NCBI RefSeq assembly: GCF_003704105.1
Contig: NZ_QUOQ01000004.1
Location: 1 to 64,000 of the forward strand
Source of the DNA: Brevundimonas lutea
Lineage (GTDB): Bacteria; Pseudomonadota; Alphaproteobacteria; Caulobacterales; Caulobacteraceae
Direction: 5' to 3'
DNA length: 64,000 nucleotides
Shown here: piece by piece, positions 52,746 to 62,238 of the stretch
Layout of the letters: each line of letters begins with the position of its first letter
How positions within the stretch are numbered: position 1 is the stretch's first letter
The notes under the pieces: generated by a model
Told to the model about the DNA's origin: nothing
Seen by the model: only the letters and a program-made list of their open reading frames with translations
The model's database searches: none
Position numbers and translations under genes: made by a program

Positions 52746-53152
52746 CAGAACATGTTCAGGGCCAGCTTGGCCTCGTCGCTCATCTTGGAGGGATCCCACG
52801 GCGGGTCGAACACCAGATTGGCGCGGGCCGACTTGATGCCGTCGACTTTCATCACCGCGTCCTCGACCCAACCCGGCATCTCGCCGGCCACCGGACAGCC
52901 GGGCGCGGTCAGGGTCATCTCGACCACCACGTCCTTCTCGTCGTTCACGTCGACCTTGTAGATCAGGCCCAACTCATAGATGTCGACCGGGATTTCCGGG
53001 TCGAACACGGTCTTCAGGGCCGTGACCAGATCGTCGGTCAGGGTGTCCAACTCGGCTTGGCTCAGCGCGCTTTTCTGGGGCTCGTCCCAGGCGGCGGCGA
53101 ACTCTGAACTCTCAGAAATCTTGGGACTGTTCTGGCTATTCACGTCGGTCAC
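52745..53152 (-). CDS. sufT: SUF assembly protein SufT-like (MIP18/DUF59 family)
   Basis: 135 residues. VFDPEIPVDIYELGLIYKVDV and TLTAPGCPVAGEMPGWVEDAV are the DUF59 signature with the reactive-looking Cys before P-V-A. SufT supports maturation of Fe-S proteins. It starts inside the sufS stop (overlap 53149-53152) and continues the operon. Confidence 0.9.
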   Translation of the reverse strand: MTDVNSQNSPKISESSEFAAAWDEPQKSALSQAELDTLTDDLVTALKTVFDPEIPVDIYELGLIYKVDVNDEKDVVVEMTLTAPGCPVAGEMPGWVEDAVMKVDGIKSARANLVFDPPWDPSKMSDEAKLALNMF

Positions 53153-54528
53153 TGAAAGAATCTCCGCGCCTTGATCAGCGCGTCGGCGAAGGCGTCGGCG
53201 TCCTCCAGGGTGTTATATAGGGCGAAGCTGGCGCGCGTGCTCGAACTGATCCCGAACCGTTCGGCCAGAGGCTCGGCGCAATGCAGCCCGGCCCGCACGG
53301 CGACGCCGTAACGGTCCATGATCTGGGCGATGTCATGCGCGTGGGCGCCCTCGACGGTGAAGGTCAGGATCGCCCCCTTCCCCGCCGCCTCGCCGATCAC
53401 CCGCACGCCCTCGATGTCCGCCAGCCGCGCCCGCGCGTGGTCGTAAAGCGCATTCTCGTGGCTCAGCACCGCCGCGCGATCGAATCCATTGATCCAGTCC
53501 AGCGCGGCCTTCAGCCCGATCGCCTCCAGGATCGGCGGCGTCCCGGCCTCGAACCGGTGCGGCGGCCGGGCATAGGTCACCCGATCCTCGGTCACCCGCT
53601 CGATCATCTCGCCCCCGCCTTGCCACGGCGGCAGGCTGTCCAGGGCCCCGGCGGTCCCGTACAGCGCCCCGATCCCGGTTGGGCCGTACAGCTTGTGACC
53701 CGTGACGACATACCAGTCGCAGCCGATCGCCTGGACATCCGGCGCGGCGTGCACCGCGCCCTGACAGCCGTCGATCAGCACCCGCGCCGCGGCGGCGTGG
53801 GCCAGCCGCGTGATCTCGGCCACGGGATTGATGGTCCCAAGAACATTCGACATGTGGGTGACGGCCACGACCCGCGTGCGCTCGCTCAACAGAGCCTCGA
53901 ACGCCGCCATATCCAGCGACCCGTCGTCCCGCACCGGCGCCCAGCGCAGCACCGCGCCGCGCCGCTCGCGCAGCATGTGCCAGGGCACGATGTTGGAGTG
54001 GTGCTCCATCTGGCTGACGACAATCTCGTCGCCCGGCTGGATCGTCGCGCCCACGCCTGCCGCCACCAGATTGATCGCCTCGGTCCCGCCCTTGGTCCAG
54101 ACGATGTTTTCAGCCGCCGGCGCGCTCAGGAACGCCGCCATCGTCTCGCGCGCCGCCTCAAAGGCCTCGGTCGTCTCATTGGCCAGGGTGTGCAAGCCCC
54201 GGTGGACGTTGGCGTAGCTGCCGCTCATCGCCGCGGTCATGGCGTCGATCACCGCGCGCGGTTTCTGGGCCGAGGCGGCGTTGTCCAGATAGACCAGGGG
54301 CTTGCCGTTCACCTCGCGCGCGAGAATGGGAACGTCTGCGCGCGCGGCGGCCACGTCAAAGCCCTTCCCCCTGGAGGGGGGAAGGGTTGGGATGGGGGTG
54401 GAGGCGCCGGCGTCGCGCTCGCGAGCCGCCGGGTCACGCGCGGCCGACGAACCACCCGCGGACAGGCTTCCTCCCCCATCCCCGGCCCTTCCCCCCTCCA
54501 GGGGGAAGGGAGTGCCGTCGGCGCTCAC
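53149..54528 (-). CDS. sufS: Cysteine desulfurase SufS with a repeat-encoded N-terminal extension
   Basis: 459 residues if it starts at GTG 54528, which overlaps the sufD stop (GTGA). The canonical SufS begins at FDVAAARADVPILAREVNGKPLVYLDNAASAQKP near residue 56, so the first ~55 residues (GTPFPLEGG...PTLPPSRGKG) are extra and encoded by the palindromic repeat at 54363-54510. A GTG at 54354 inside the normal start could serve instead, with GGGGGAAGGG upstream. PLP-Lys is in VTGHKLYGP and the active Cys in RAGLHCAEP. It supplies sulfur to SufBCD. Confidence 0.93.
   Translation of the reverse strand: MSADGTPFPLEGGRAGDGGGSLSAGGSSAARDPAARERDAGASTPIPTLPPSRGKGFDVAAARADVPILAREVNGKPLVYLDNAASAQKPRAVIDAMTAAMSGSYANVHRGLHTLANETTEAFEAARETMAAFLSAPAAENIVWTKGGTEAINLVAAGVGATIQPGDEIVVSQMEHHSNIVPWHMLRERRGAVLRWAPVRDDGSLDMAAFEALLSERTRVVAVTHMSNVLGTINPVAEITRLAHAAAARVLIDGCQGAVHAAPDVQAIGCDWYVVTGHKLYGPTGIGALYGTAGALDSLPPWQGGGEMIERVTEDRVTYARPPHRFEAGTPPILEAIGLKAALDWINGFDRAAVLSHENALYDHARARLADIEGVRVIGEAAGKGAILTFTVEGAHAHDIAQIMDRYGVAVRAGLHCAEPLAERFGISSSTRASFALYNTLEDADAFADALIKARRFFQ
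54363..54510. repeat. Palindromic GC-rich repeat inside the 5' end of sufS
   Basis: Left arm 54363-54403 begins CCTTCCCCCTGGAGGGGG and right arm 54466-54510 is its reverse complement with few changes (ends CCCTCCAGGGGGAAGG). The arms flank a 62-base GC-rich centre. It resembles the repeat at 24400-24540. Its coding strand for sufS has no stop, so it was absorbed in frame. Confidence 0.75.
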
Positions 54529-55538
54529 AGCCTGTCTCCAAGCCATTCCCGCACCCTCTCCCGCGCGCCCTCATGGTCGATCCGGTCGATGACCTCAAAC
54601 AGAAACGCCTGGGTCAGCAGCGCCCGCGCCTCGTCGGCCGGCAGCCCACGCTGCTGCATGTAGAACAGGGCGCTCTCATCCAGATTGCCGACCGTATTGC
54701 CATGCGCGCACTGCACGTCGTCGGCATAGATGATCAGTTCCGGCTTGGCGTCGATCTCGGCCCGCTCGCCGAGGATCAGGGCATGGTGCCCCATCCGCGC
54801 ATCGGTGCCATCGGCTCCGCGCTGGACCACGATCTTGCCCTGGAACACGCCGCGCGCGGTGTCCCTGACCACGCCCTTGGCCAGCTGACTGGTCCGTCCG
54901 TCCGGCCCCTGGTGATCGACCACGCTGGTCAGATCGACGTGCCGCGCGCCCGAAAGCGCATAGACCCCGTCCATCCGCACGTCGGCGCCTTGGCCCGGGT
55001 GCACGATCCGGGTCTCTAGCCTTTGCAGCTTCGCCCCCGTCGCGGCAATGGTCTGGGCATACCGAGCGCCCTCGCCCAGCCGCACCTCGGCCTCGGTCAC
55101 CGAGATCGCGTCCTCCGGCTCCTCGACCAGCACCAGCCGCGTCACTTCTGCCCCCGGCGCCACATCGATCTCCAGCCGGTTGTGCGCGACATAGCCTGAA
55201 CCCGCACCCTCATGGCTCTCCAGCAGCAGCAGCCGCGCCCCCGGCCGCGCCGAAATCCGCGCCGCCGCAGTATGCCCCGTGCCCGAAGTCTCCGACACGA
55301 ACCGCAGTCTCAACACCTGCTCGCCCGACCCGACAAAGGCGTCCGCCCCCGCCGCCGCGCCGTTGCCGAAGGCCAGCTGATCACCGCCCAGGCCGGCCCA
55401 CGGCCCGTCGCCCGATACCGCGACGGCCGACGAAACCTCAGGCGCCTCCCGCAGCCACCGCCGCAGGTCACTGTATTTCCACGCCTCGACCCGCCGCGAG
55501 GGGAAGGTGGAGCTGTCGCGGATATTCAGCGCGCTCAC
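54525..55538 (-). CDS. sufD: Fe-S cluster assembly protein SufD
   Basis: 337 residues. Starts MSALNIRDSSTFPSRRVEAWKYSDLRRWL, the usual SufD opening (R-R-x-E-x-W-K-Y-T/S-D). The C-terminal half has the beta-helix-like repeats of the SufB/D family, ending in QCAHGNTVGNLDESALFYMQQRGLPADEARALL. With SufB and SufC it forms the scaffold that builds Fe-S clusters. Overlaps sufC by 4 bases (ATGA). Confidence 0.94.
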   Translation of the reverse strand: MSALNIRDSSTFPSRRVEAWKYSDLRRWLREAPEVSSAVAVSGDGPWAGLGGDQLAFGNGAAAGADAFVGSGEQVLRLRFVSETSGTGHTAAARISARPGARLLLLESHEGAGSGYVAHNRLEIDVAPGAEVTRLVLVEEPEDAISVTEAEVRLGEGARYAQTIAATGAKLQRLETRIVHPGQGADVRMDGVYALSGARHVDLTSVVDHQGPDGRTSQLAKGVVRDTARGVFQGKIVVQRGADGTDARMGHHALILGERAEIDAKPELIIYADDVQCAHGNTVGNLDESALFYMQQRGLPADEARALLTQAFLFEVIDRIDHEGARERVREWLGDRL

Positions 55539-56284
55539 GCCGCCTGCGGAAGATACTTGTCGTACCCTTCCGCCTCCAACTCATGCGCCAGCTCCGGTCC
55601 GCCGGACGCCACGATCCGGCCGCCGGCCAGCACATGCACGCGGTCCGGACGGATATAATCCAGCAGCCGCTGATAGTGGGTGATCACCACCATGGCCCGC
55701 TCGGGCGAGCGGAGCGCGTTCACCCCGTCCGCCACGATCCTCAGCGCGTCGATATCCAGCCCCGAATCCGTCTCGTCCAGGATCAGCAGTGACGGCTCCA
55801 AGAGCGCCATCTGCAGGATCTCCATCCGCTTCTTCTCGCCACCCGAAAAGCCGACGTTCAGAGGCCGCTTCAGCATGTCGAAGTCCATGCGCAGCTTTTG
55901 CGACGCCGCCCGGACCAGCTTCAGAAACGCCGGCGCCGACACCTCCTCCTCGCCCCGCGCCCGCTTCTGCGCGTTCAGCGCCGTGCGCACGAAGGTCAGG
56001 GCCGGCACGCCCGGGATCTCGATCGGATACTGGAACGACAGGAAGACGCCCTTGGCCGCCCGCTCGGCCGGGTCCAGCGCCAGCAGGTCTGCGCCGTTCC
56101 AAGCCGCCTCCCCTTGCGTCGCCTCATACCCCGGCCGCCCGGTCAGGGCGTAGCCCAGCGTCGATTTCCCCGCCCCGTTCGGCCCCATGACGGCGTGCAC
56201 CTCCCCCGCCGGAACATCGAGCGTCAGGCCCTTCAGGATCGGCTTGTCGCCGACGGAGACGTGGAGATTATTGATCTTCAGCAT
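55535..56284 (-). CDS. sufC: Fe-S cluster assembly ATPase SufC
   Basis: 249 residues. Walker A GPNGAGKSTLG, the ABC signature FSGGEKKRMEIL and Walker B LLILDETDSGLD are intact, with VVITHYQRLL as the H-loop. SufC is the ATPase of the SufBCD scaffold. 12 bases separate it from sufB upstream. Confidence 0.96.
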   Translation of the reverse strand: MLKINNLHVSVGDKPILKGLTLDVPAGEVHAVMGPNGAGKSTLGYALTGRPGYEATQGEAAWNGADLLALDPAERAAKGVFLSFQYPIEIPGVPALTFVRTALNAQKRARGEEEVSAPAFLKLVRAASQKLRMDFDMLKRPLNVGFSGGEKKRMEILQMALLEPSLLILDETDSGLDIDALRIVADGVNALRSPERAMVVITHYQRLLDYIRPDRVHVLAGGRIVASGGPELAHELEAEGYDKYLPQAA

Positions 56285-56296
56285 TGGTTCTTCTTG

Positions 56297-57766
56297 TTAT
56301 CCGACCGAGCCTTCAAGGCTGATCGCCACCAGCTTCTGCGCCTCGACGGCGAACTCCATCGGCAGGGTCTGCATCACGTCGCGCACGAAGCCGTTGACCA
56401 ACAGGGCCACCGCTTCCTCCTCATTCAACCCGCGCTGCTGGGCGTAGAACAGCTGATCGTCCGACAGGCGGGTCGTCGTCGCCTCGTGCTCCAGATGGGC
56501 CGAGCCGTTGCGCGCCTCGATATAGGGGATGGTGTGCGACCCGCACTCCTTGCCGATCAGCAGGCTGTCGCACTGGGTGAAGTTCCGCACCCCCGTCGCC
56601 TTGGGGTGCACCGACACCAGGCCGCGATAGGTCGAGTCCGACTTCCCCGCCGACACCGCCTTGGCGATGATCCGCGACTTCGAGTTCTTGCCCAGGTGCA
56701 CCATCTTGGTGCCCGTGTCGGCCTGTTGCCGCCCATTGGTGATGGCGATCGAATAGAACTCGCCCGAGCTCTCCTCGCCCTTCAGCAGGCAAGACGGATA
56801 TTTCCACGTCACCGCCGATCCGGTCTCGACCTGGGTCCAGCTGACCTTCGACCGATCGCCCCGGCAGTCGGCGCGCTTGGTGACGAAGTTGTAGATGCCG
56901 CCCTTGCCGGTCGCCGGATCGCCCGGATACCAGTTCTGGACCGTCGAATATTTCACCTCGGCGTCGTCCAGCGCCACGATCTCGACCACCGCCGCGTGCA
57001 GCTGGTTCTCGTCGCGCATTGGGGCGGTGCAGCCCTCCAGATACGAAACGTAAGACCCCTTGTCGGCGATGATCAGGGTGCGTTCGAACTGCCCCGTCTG
57101 GCTGGCATTGATGCGGAAATAAGTCGACAGCTCCATCGGACACCGCACGCCCGGCGGGATGTAGACGAACGATCCGTCCGAAAAGACCGCGCTGTTCAGG
57201 GCCGCGAAATAGTTGTCCGACACCGGCACCACCGAGCCCAGATACTGGCGCACCAGCTCCGGATGTTCGCGCAGGGCCTCGGAGATCGGCATGAAGATCA
57301 CGCCGGCCTTCTCCAGCTCCTTCTTGAAGGTGGTGACGACCGAGACGCTGTCGAACACGGCGTCCACCGCCACACGCGGCGCGCCCTGCACTCCGGCCAG
57401 AACTTCCTGCTCCTTCAGCGGGATGCCTAGCTTTTCGTAGACAGCCAGCAACTCCGGATCGACCTCGTCCAGAGACTTCGGCCCCTCCTTCTGCTTCGGC
57501 GCGGCGTAGTAGAACAGCTCCTGATAATCGACCGGCTCGTATTTCACCGCCGCCCAGGTCGGCTCCTCCATCGCCAGCCAGCGCTCATAGGCGGCCAGGC
57601 GCCACTCCAGCATCCACTGGGGTTCGCCCTTCTTCTCGGAGATGAAGCGCACGATGTCGGCGTTCAGGCCGCGCGGCGCGAACTCGGTCTCGATGTCCGA
57701 GGTAAAGCCGTGCGCATACTTCTCCAGCGCGGCGACGGCGTCGATAGTTTCCTTGACGGCGGCCAT
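56297..57766 (-). CDS. sufB: Fe-S cluster assembly protein SufB
   Basis: 489 residues. Diagnostic stretches include [34 protein letters not shown] with the scaffold Cys, [26 protein letters not shown] and [34 protein letters not shown]. SufB provides the platform for nascent clusters. Starts 2 bases after the cysteine desulfurase stop. Confidence 0.97.
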   Translation of the reverse strand: MAAVKETIDAVAALEKYAHGFTSDIETEFAPRGLNADIVRFISEKKGEPQWMLEWRLAAYERWLAMEEPTWAAVKYEPVDYQELFYYAAPKQKEGPKSLDEVDPELLAVYEKLGIPLKEQEVLAGVQGAPRVAVDAVFDSVSVVTTFKKELEKAGVIFMPISEALREHPELVRQYLGSVVPVSDNYFAALNSAVFSDGSFVYIPPGVRCPMELSTYFRINASQTGQFERTLIIADKGSYVSYLEGCTAPMRDENQLHAAVVEIVALDDAEVKYSTVQNWYPGDPATGKGGIYNFVTKRADCRGDRSKVSWTQVETGSAVTWKYPSCLLKGEESSGEFYSIAITNGRQQADTGTKMVHLGKNSKSRIIAKAVSAGKSDSTYRGLVSVHPKATGVRNFTQCDSLLIGKECGSHTIPYIEARNGSAHLEHEATTTRLSDDQLFYAQQRGLNEEEAVALLVNGFVRDVMQTLPMEFAVEAQKLVAISLEGSVG

Positions 57767-57768
57767 GA

Positions 57769-58905
57769 TTACGCGACTTCCTTCATGCGCTCGGTCAACC
57801 GCGCGCGATGCTTGCCATGGGCGTCGACCCAGGCGTCGGCGAAGGCGATCCAGTCGCCTTCCGTGGTGCCCCAGCCGCCCGAGACCCGCACGCCGCCGGT
57901 CGCCAGGTGGTCCAGCCCCATGGCGGAGATGGCCTTGGACGGCTTGGTCTTGCCCGACGAACAGGCGCTGCCGGCCGAGACCATCACGCCCCTGAGGTCC
58001 AGGGTGATCAGCTGCTGCGGGCTGTCCCAGTCAGATACGGCCATGAACAGGGTGTTGGGCAGGCGGGGCGACGCCTCCCCGATGACCACGGCCCCGGCCG
58101 CCGTCACCCGCGCGGCTGCGGCGTCGCGCCACGCCGAATGGTCGACGCCTTGGGCCAGTTCACGCATCGCACAGACGGCGGCCGCGCCAAAGCCGGTGAT
58201 GCCCGGCACATTCTCGGTCCCGGCGCGCAGGCCACGCTCCTGCCCCGCTCCATGCAGGGTGCGGATCACCGGAACGCCCTCGCGGCTGATCAGGACGCCC
58301 ACGCCCTGCGGCCCGCCCAGCTTGTGCGCCGACAGGGTCAGGGTGTCGGCCCCCAGAGCCGCCATCGACACCGGGATCTTGCCCGCCGACTGGATGGCGT
58401 CGACGTGCAGCCAGCCCCCGGCTGAGCGCACCAGCTCGGCCGCCTCGGCGATCGGCTGGATCACCCCGCTCTCATTGTTCGCATGATGGATGGCCACCAC
58501 CGCGCGGCCCGGACGTTTCAGCGCCCCGTCCAGCCAGGCCAGATCGACCACGCCGTTCCGATCGACCGGCAACTCCTCGACCAGCGCCCCCGACGCGAAG
58601 GCCGCCTCGGCAACGCAGGGATGCTCCGTCGCCCCAACGATCAGCCGCTCGCAGCCGGCCGCCAGAGCCGACGCAATGGCCTGGGCATTGGATTCCGTCC
58701 CGCCCGAGGAGAACACCACCGCCGTCGGATCGGCGCCGACCAGCTCGGCTACCTGGGCCCGCGCCGTCTCGACCCGTGCCCGCGCCCGTCGTCCGGCGGC
58801 ATGCACTGCCGACGGATTGCCGTTGTCGGCCAGGGCCTTGGCCATGATGTCCCGGACCTCGGGCCGAACCAGGGCCGAGGCGTTGTAATCCAGATAGATG
58901 CTCAC
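57769..58905 (-). CDS. Cysteine desulfurase, IscS/NifS type
   Basis: 378 residues from GTG 58905 overlapping the iscR stop (GTGA). [22 protein letters not shown], the PLP lysine in [11 protein letters not shown] and the sulfur-carrying Cys in [14 protein letters not shown] identify the NifS/IscS class. The operon therefore encodes two desulfurases (this one and sufS). It may serve tRNA thiolation or early sulfur mobilisation, by inference. Confidence 0.92.
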   Translation of the reverse strand: MSIYLDYNASALVRPEVRDIMAKALADNGNPSAVHAAGRRARARVETARAQVAELVGADPTAVVFSSGGTESNAQAIASALAAGCERLIVGATEHPCVAEAAFASGALVEELPVDRNGVVDLAWLDGALKRPGRAVVAIHHANNESGVIQPIAEAAELVRSAGGWLHVDAIQSAGKIPVSMAALGADTLTLSAHKLGGPQGVGVLISREGVPVIRTLHGAGQERGLRAGTENVPGITGFGAAAVCAMRELAQGVDHSAWRDAAAARVTAAGAVVIGEASPRLPNTLFMAVSDWDSPQQLITLDLRGVMVSAGSACSSGKTKPSKAISAMGLDHLATGGVRVSGGWGTTEGDWIAFADAWVDAHGKHRARLTERMKEVA

Positions 58906-59393
58906 GCCGCCGCCTCCGTCAGGCCGCTTCGGGCCACGCCGGGCGGATCGATCGGGGCCCGGTGGCGGCCGGCGCGGTTCAGGATCACGTCCTCCAGGCT
59001 GACCGAGGCCAGATAGCGGTGGATCTCGTCGCCCAGCCCTTCCCACAGGTGGTGGGTGATGCAGCGCTCGCCGCGCAGCATGCAGCCGCGCGTGGCGTCG
59101 ACGCAGCGGGTCGCGCGGATCGGCTCGTCCACCGCCAGCACGATATCGGCCACCATCACGGCCTCGGGACCGCGCGCCAGCCGATAGCCGCCGCCGGGAC
59201 CACGCACGCTGGACACCAGCCCCGCGCGCCTCAGCCGGGCGAACAGCTGTTCCAGATAACTCAAGGAAATTTCTTGCCGTTCCGAGATGGCGCCCAGCGA
59301 TACGGCGCGCGCGGCACCGCCCTCGCCCCGACCGTGCCGGGCCAGATCGGCCATCGCCATCACGGCGTATCGTCCCTTTGTCGACAGGCGCAT
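58902..59393 (-). CDS. iscR: Rrf2 family Fe-S regulator IscR
   Basis: 163 residues. The winged helix MRLSTKGRYAVMAMADLA and YLEQLFARLRRAGLVSSVRGPGGGYRL are typical. Cys97, Cys104 and Cys111 with His114 lie in place of the E. coli Cys/Cys/Cys/His ligand set, with x6 instead of x5 spacing between the cysteines. Such a cluster allows repression of the suf operon when Fe-S status is good. The likely operator is 100-124 bases upstream. Confidence 0.93.
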   Translation of the reverse strand: MRLSTKGRYAVMAMADLARHGRGEGGAARAVSLGAISERQEISLSYLEQLFARLRRAGLVSSVRGPGGGYRLARGPEAVMVADIVLAVDEPIRATRCVDATRGCMLRGERCITHHLWEGLGDEIHRYLASVSLEDVILNRAGRHRAPIDPPGVARSGLTEAAA

Positions 59394-59492
59394 CGCGGGC
59401 CCTCGTTCGCGTCAGATTTCGCGCGCTTTCCGAGGCTCTTGTGTTAGAACCCCCGGCTTCACGCCGACCGTTGCACGCGAGGAGGACTTAGA

Positions 59493-59517
59493 AAGTCCGA
59501 CTAGCGCGGTCAAGTAT
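59493..59517 (-). promoter_or_regulatory. IscR-type operator and suf promoter
   Basis: On the minus strand ATACTTGACC-GCGC-TAGTCGGACTT agrees with about 19 of 25 positions of the E. coli IscR type 1 pattern, keeping GAC and AGTC at the half-sites. TTGACC in it can serve as -35, with TAAGTC 17 bases further as a -10. Binding would sit between the two promoter elements, fitting repression. Confidence 0.65.
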
Positions 59518-59563
59518 TACGCGGCTGCGAAACGCCAGTTGAACACGGGATTTTCGACCCCTC

Positions 59564-60214
59564 ATGCCTGAAGTGATCCTGACCGGCGCGGCCGGCCGCC
59601 TTGAAGGCCGCTACTCTCCCGGCAAGCGCGAAAACGCTCCGATCGCCCTCGTGCTGCACCCCCACCCAAAGGCGGGCGGCCAGATGAACAATCCGGTGGC
59701 GATCCACATGCACCGCCTGTTCGTCGAGCGCGGCTTCGCCACCCTGCGCTTCAACTTCCGAGGCGTCGGCAAGTCCCAAGGCGAGTTCGATTCCGGCATC
59801 GGCGAGCTGGCCGACGCGGCCACGGCCCTGGACTGGCTCCAGGCCGAGAACCCCGCCGCCACCCAGACCTGGGTCGCGGGCTATCAGTTCGGCAGCTACA
59901 TCGGCATGCAGCTGTTGATGCGCCGACCCGAGACGGACGGCTTCATCACCGTATCGCCGCCGTCCAACATCTATGACTTCAGCTTCCTGGCCCCCTGCCC
60001 GGCCTCGGGCCTGTTCCTGCACGGCTCGAACGACACCGTGGTGCCGCCGATCGAGGTCGAGCGCGTAGTCAACAAGCTGCGCAGCCAGAAGGGCATCGTC
60101 ATCGACTACGAGGTAGTCGAAGGCGCCACCCACTTCTGGCAGGACCACCTCGACGACGTCGAACGCCACATCGCCGCCTACCTGGACAAGCGGCTGGAAG
60201 CCGAGCCGGCCTAG
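59564..60214 (+). CDS. Alpha/beta hydrolase family protein with altered nucleophile
   Basis: 216 residues. The opening ILTGAAGRLEGRYSPGKRENAPIALVLHPHPKAGGQMNNPV and ATLRFNFRGVGKSQGEFD match the COG2945-like hydrolases. At the nucleophile elbow the sequence reads AGYQFGSYIGMQ, with Gln where the catalytic Ser normally is. The later HGSNDTVVPP (Asp) and EGATHFW (His) remain. Either another residue is used or the protein is a non-hydrolase. Divergent from iscR. Confidence 0.82.
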   Translation: MPEVILTGAAGRLEGRYSPGKRENAPIALVLHPHPKAGGQMNNPVAIHMHRLFVERGFATLRFNFRGVGKSQGEFDSGIGELADAATALDWLQAENPAATQTWVAGYQFGSYIGMQLLMRRPETDGFITVSPPSNIYDFSFLAPCPASGLFLHGSNDTVVPPIEVERVVNKLRSQKGIVIDYEVVEGATHFWQDHLDDVERHIAAYLDKRLEAEPA

Positions 60215-60215
60215 A

Positions 60216-60905
60216 TCATCCGCACGGCGGGGCCGCCTTCATGTGATCGACATAGGCCGACAGCGGCAGCGAGATATTCATCTCCGCCCGCCAGGCCTCG
60301 ACGCGATCCTCGTCCTCCAGCGGGGCCAGGGTCATTCGTCGGTCCACGCAGATAAACTGGGTCCCGTAGCGCTGAGGCCGCTCCTCCGATACGGCGAGGC
60401 GGTCGAACATCTTGGCGTAGGCCTCACCCTCGACCTCTCCCGTCGCCACTAGCGGTTCCAGCACCGGCAGAAAGCGCCGCCAAACCGTCTCGTCGCCATG
60501 CTGCACGATATGGAAGGCCGCGCTGGCCGCTTCGGAGCCGTAGCGGCTGCGGGTGAACCAGCCCTCGTCCGGGACCATGGTCAGCAGGGCGCTCAGGTTG
60601 GCTTCGTCGATCGGCTTTATCGCGGCGCCGACCGCGGCCCAGGCTTCCGCCGCCTGCTCTGGCGAAAGGCGGGAGACATCGATCTCGCCGATGCGCATGC
60701 GCGGGGCCTGATCCAGCGCGCCCATGCGCTCCAGCTGCTCGCGGTCGTCGGCGGGCGGCGGCAGGGCGGCCTGACGGTCCCGTTCAGCGGCGATGGCCTC
60801 GGTGACCGGCGCGATCACCTCGGCGATCTCGGGCGACATGGCATGGGCGGGCTGAAAACCCAGCCAGGCGGCGGCGATAAGCGACAGCATCCTAAGCCTC
60901 TCCAC
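60216..60905 (-). CDS. DUF6624-like exported protein
   Basis: 229 residues with a signal peptide (about residues 1-22, AWLGFQPAHA). SRYGSEAASAAFHIVQHGDETVWRRFLPVLEPL and AKMFDRLAVSEERPQRYGTQFICVD match the DUF6624 core, whose role is not known. Converges with the hydrolase gene upstream on the other strand and ends 2 bases from it. Confidence 0.75.
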   Translation of the reverse strand: MERLRMLSLIAAAWLGFQPAHAMSPEIAEVIAPVTEAIAAERDRQAALPPPADDREQLERMGALDQAPRMRIGEIDVSRLSPEQAAEAWAAVGAAIKPIDEANLSALLTMVPDEGWFTRSRYGSEAASAAFHIVQHGDETVWRRFLPVLEPLVATGEVEGEAYAKMFDRLAVSEERPQRYGTQFICVDRRMTLAPLEDEDRVEAWRAEMNISLPLSAYVDHMKAAPPCG

Positions 60906-60919
60906 GTCGTTTCCCTCGG

Positions 60920-62233
60920 ATGGTCGATGAGAAGCACAGGCGGCGCAACCCGCGCGACATCCTCATCATTGGCGGCGGCGCGGGCGGGCTGGAGCTGGCG
61001 GCGCGGTTGGGGCGGGCCGACCGGCGGCGGGGCCTGAAGACGCCACGCGTCACCCTGATCGACCGCTCGCCCTTCCATCTGTGGAAACCCAGCCTGCACG
61101 AGGTCGCGGCCGGATCGCTGGATTCCCATCAGGAAGGCCTGGCCTACACCCTCTTGGCCCGCCGCAACCGCTTCCGGTTCGTGCTGGGCGACCTGACTGG
61201 GCTGGATGCCGAAGCCCGCACCGTGCGTCTGGCCCCCGTGGTCGACGAGGACGGCGACGAACTGCTGGCCGAGCGCGCCATCCCCTACGACCGGCTGGTC
61301 CTGGCCCTCGGCTCGGGCGTCAATCTGTTCGGCACGCCCGGCGCCGACCGCCACGCCCACCAGCTGGAGAACGTGGCTGAGGCCGAAGCCTTCCATCGCC
61401 GCCTGACCCTCGCCTTCCTGGCGGCGGCCGGCTCCGGCAAGAAGCGCCTGAGCGTGGCCATTGTCGGCGGCGGGGCCACAGGGGTCGAGCTGGCCGCCGA
61501 ACTGATGGAGGGCCACCACGCCCTGATGGACGGTCTGCCGCCTGAACAGCGCTTCCCCTTCGACGTCACCGTGGTCGAGGCCCTGCCCCGCCTGCTGCCG
61601 CCCCTGTCCGAACCCCTGGCGGCCAAGGCGCGGCAAGCGCTCGAGACGCTGGGTGTCGCCGTCATGACCGGCGCCAAGGTCGAGCGGGTCGATGGTTCGG
61701 GGCTCGACACCAGCCAGGGTCGGCTCGAGGCCGAGCTGATCGTCTGGGCCGCCGGCGTCGCGCCCGTCGCCGTCCAGGGCGACCTCGGCCTCGCGCTCGA
61801 CGACAAGGGTCGGATCGTCGTCGACGACCGGCTGCGGACCTCTGCGGCGGATGTGTGGGCCCTGGGCGACTGCGCCGCCGCGCCCGGGCCGGACGGCAAA
61901 CCCGTGCCCGCCCGCGCCCAGGCGGCCAGCCAACAGGCGGCCTGGCTGGCCCGCGCCTTTCGAGATTGGGACGACGGACGCGAACCCGCTGAGGCCTTCA
62001 CCTACCGAGACAAGGGCTCGCTGGTGTCGCTGGGCGACGATCAGGCGGTCGGCGCCCTGATGGGCGGCCTCGGCGGCCCCAGCTTCCGCATCGAGGGGCT
62101 ATTGGCGCGTTGGGCTTACGTGACCCTGCATCTCGATCACCACCGCGCCATTCTGGGCGTCCGCCGCACCGCCCTCCTGGCCCTGTCACGCCTCCTCCAC
62201 CGCCGCGTCGCCGGCCGGCTGAAGCTGCACTGA
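60920..62233 (+). CDS. Type II NADH dehydrogenase-like FAD oxidoreductase
   Basis: 437 residues. FAD motif IIGGGAGGLE (residues 16-25), NAD motif IVGGGATGVELAAEL, IDRSPFHLWKPSLHEVAAG and LGDCAA near the flavin all match NDH-2 proteins. A C-terminal amphipathic segment (RIEGLLARWAYVTLHLDHHRAILG) anchors it to the inner membrane face. It oxidises NADH and reduces quinone without proton pumping. Confidence 0.9.
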   Translation: MVDEKHRRRNPRDILIIGGGAGGLELAARLGRADRRRGLKTPRVTLIDRSPFHLWKPSLHEVAAGSLDSHQEGLAYTLLARRNRFRFVLGDLTGLDAEARTVRLAPVVDEDGDELLAERAIPYDRLVLALGSGVNLFGTPGADRHAHQLENVAEAEAFHRRLTLAFLAAAGSGKKRLSVAIVGGGATGVELAAELMEGHHALMDGLPPEQRFPFDVTVVEALPRLLPPLSEPLAAKARQALETLGVAVMTGAKVERVDGSGLDTSQGRLEAELIVWAAGVAPVAVQGDLGLALDDKGRIVVDDRLRTSAADVWALGDCAAAPGPDGKPVPARAQAASQQAAWLARAFRDWDDGREPAEAFTYRDKGSLVSLGDDQAVGALMGGLGGPSFRIEGLLARWAYVTLHLDHHRAILGVRRTALLALSRLLHRRVAGRLKLH

Positions 62234-62238
62234 AGCCT

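Noticed and set aside
55898..57430. 510-residue plus-strand frame
   Set aside because: Antisense to sufC and sufB.
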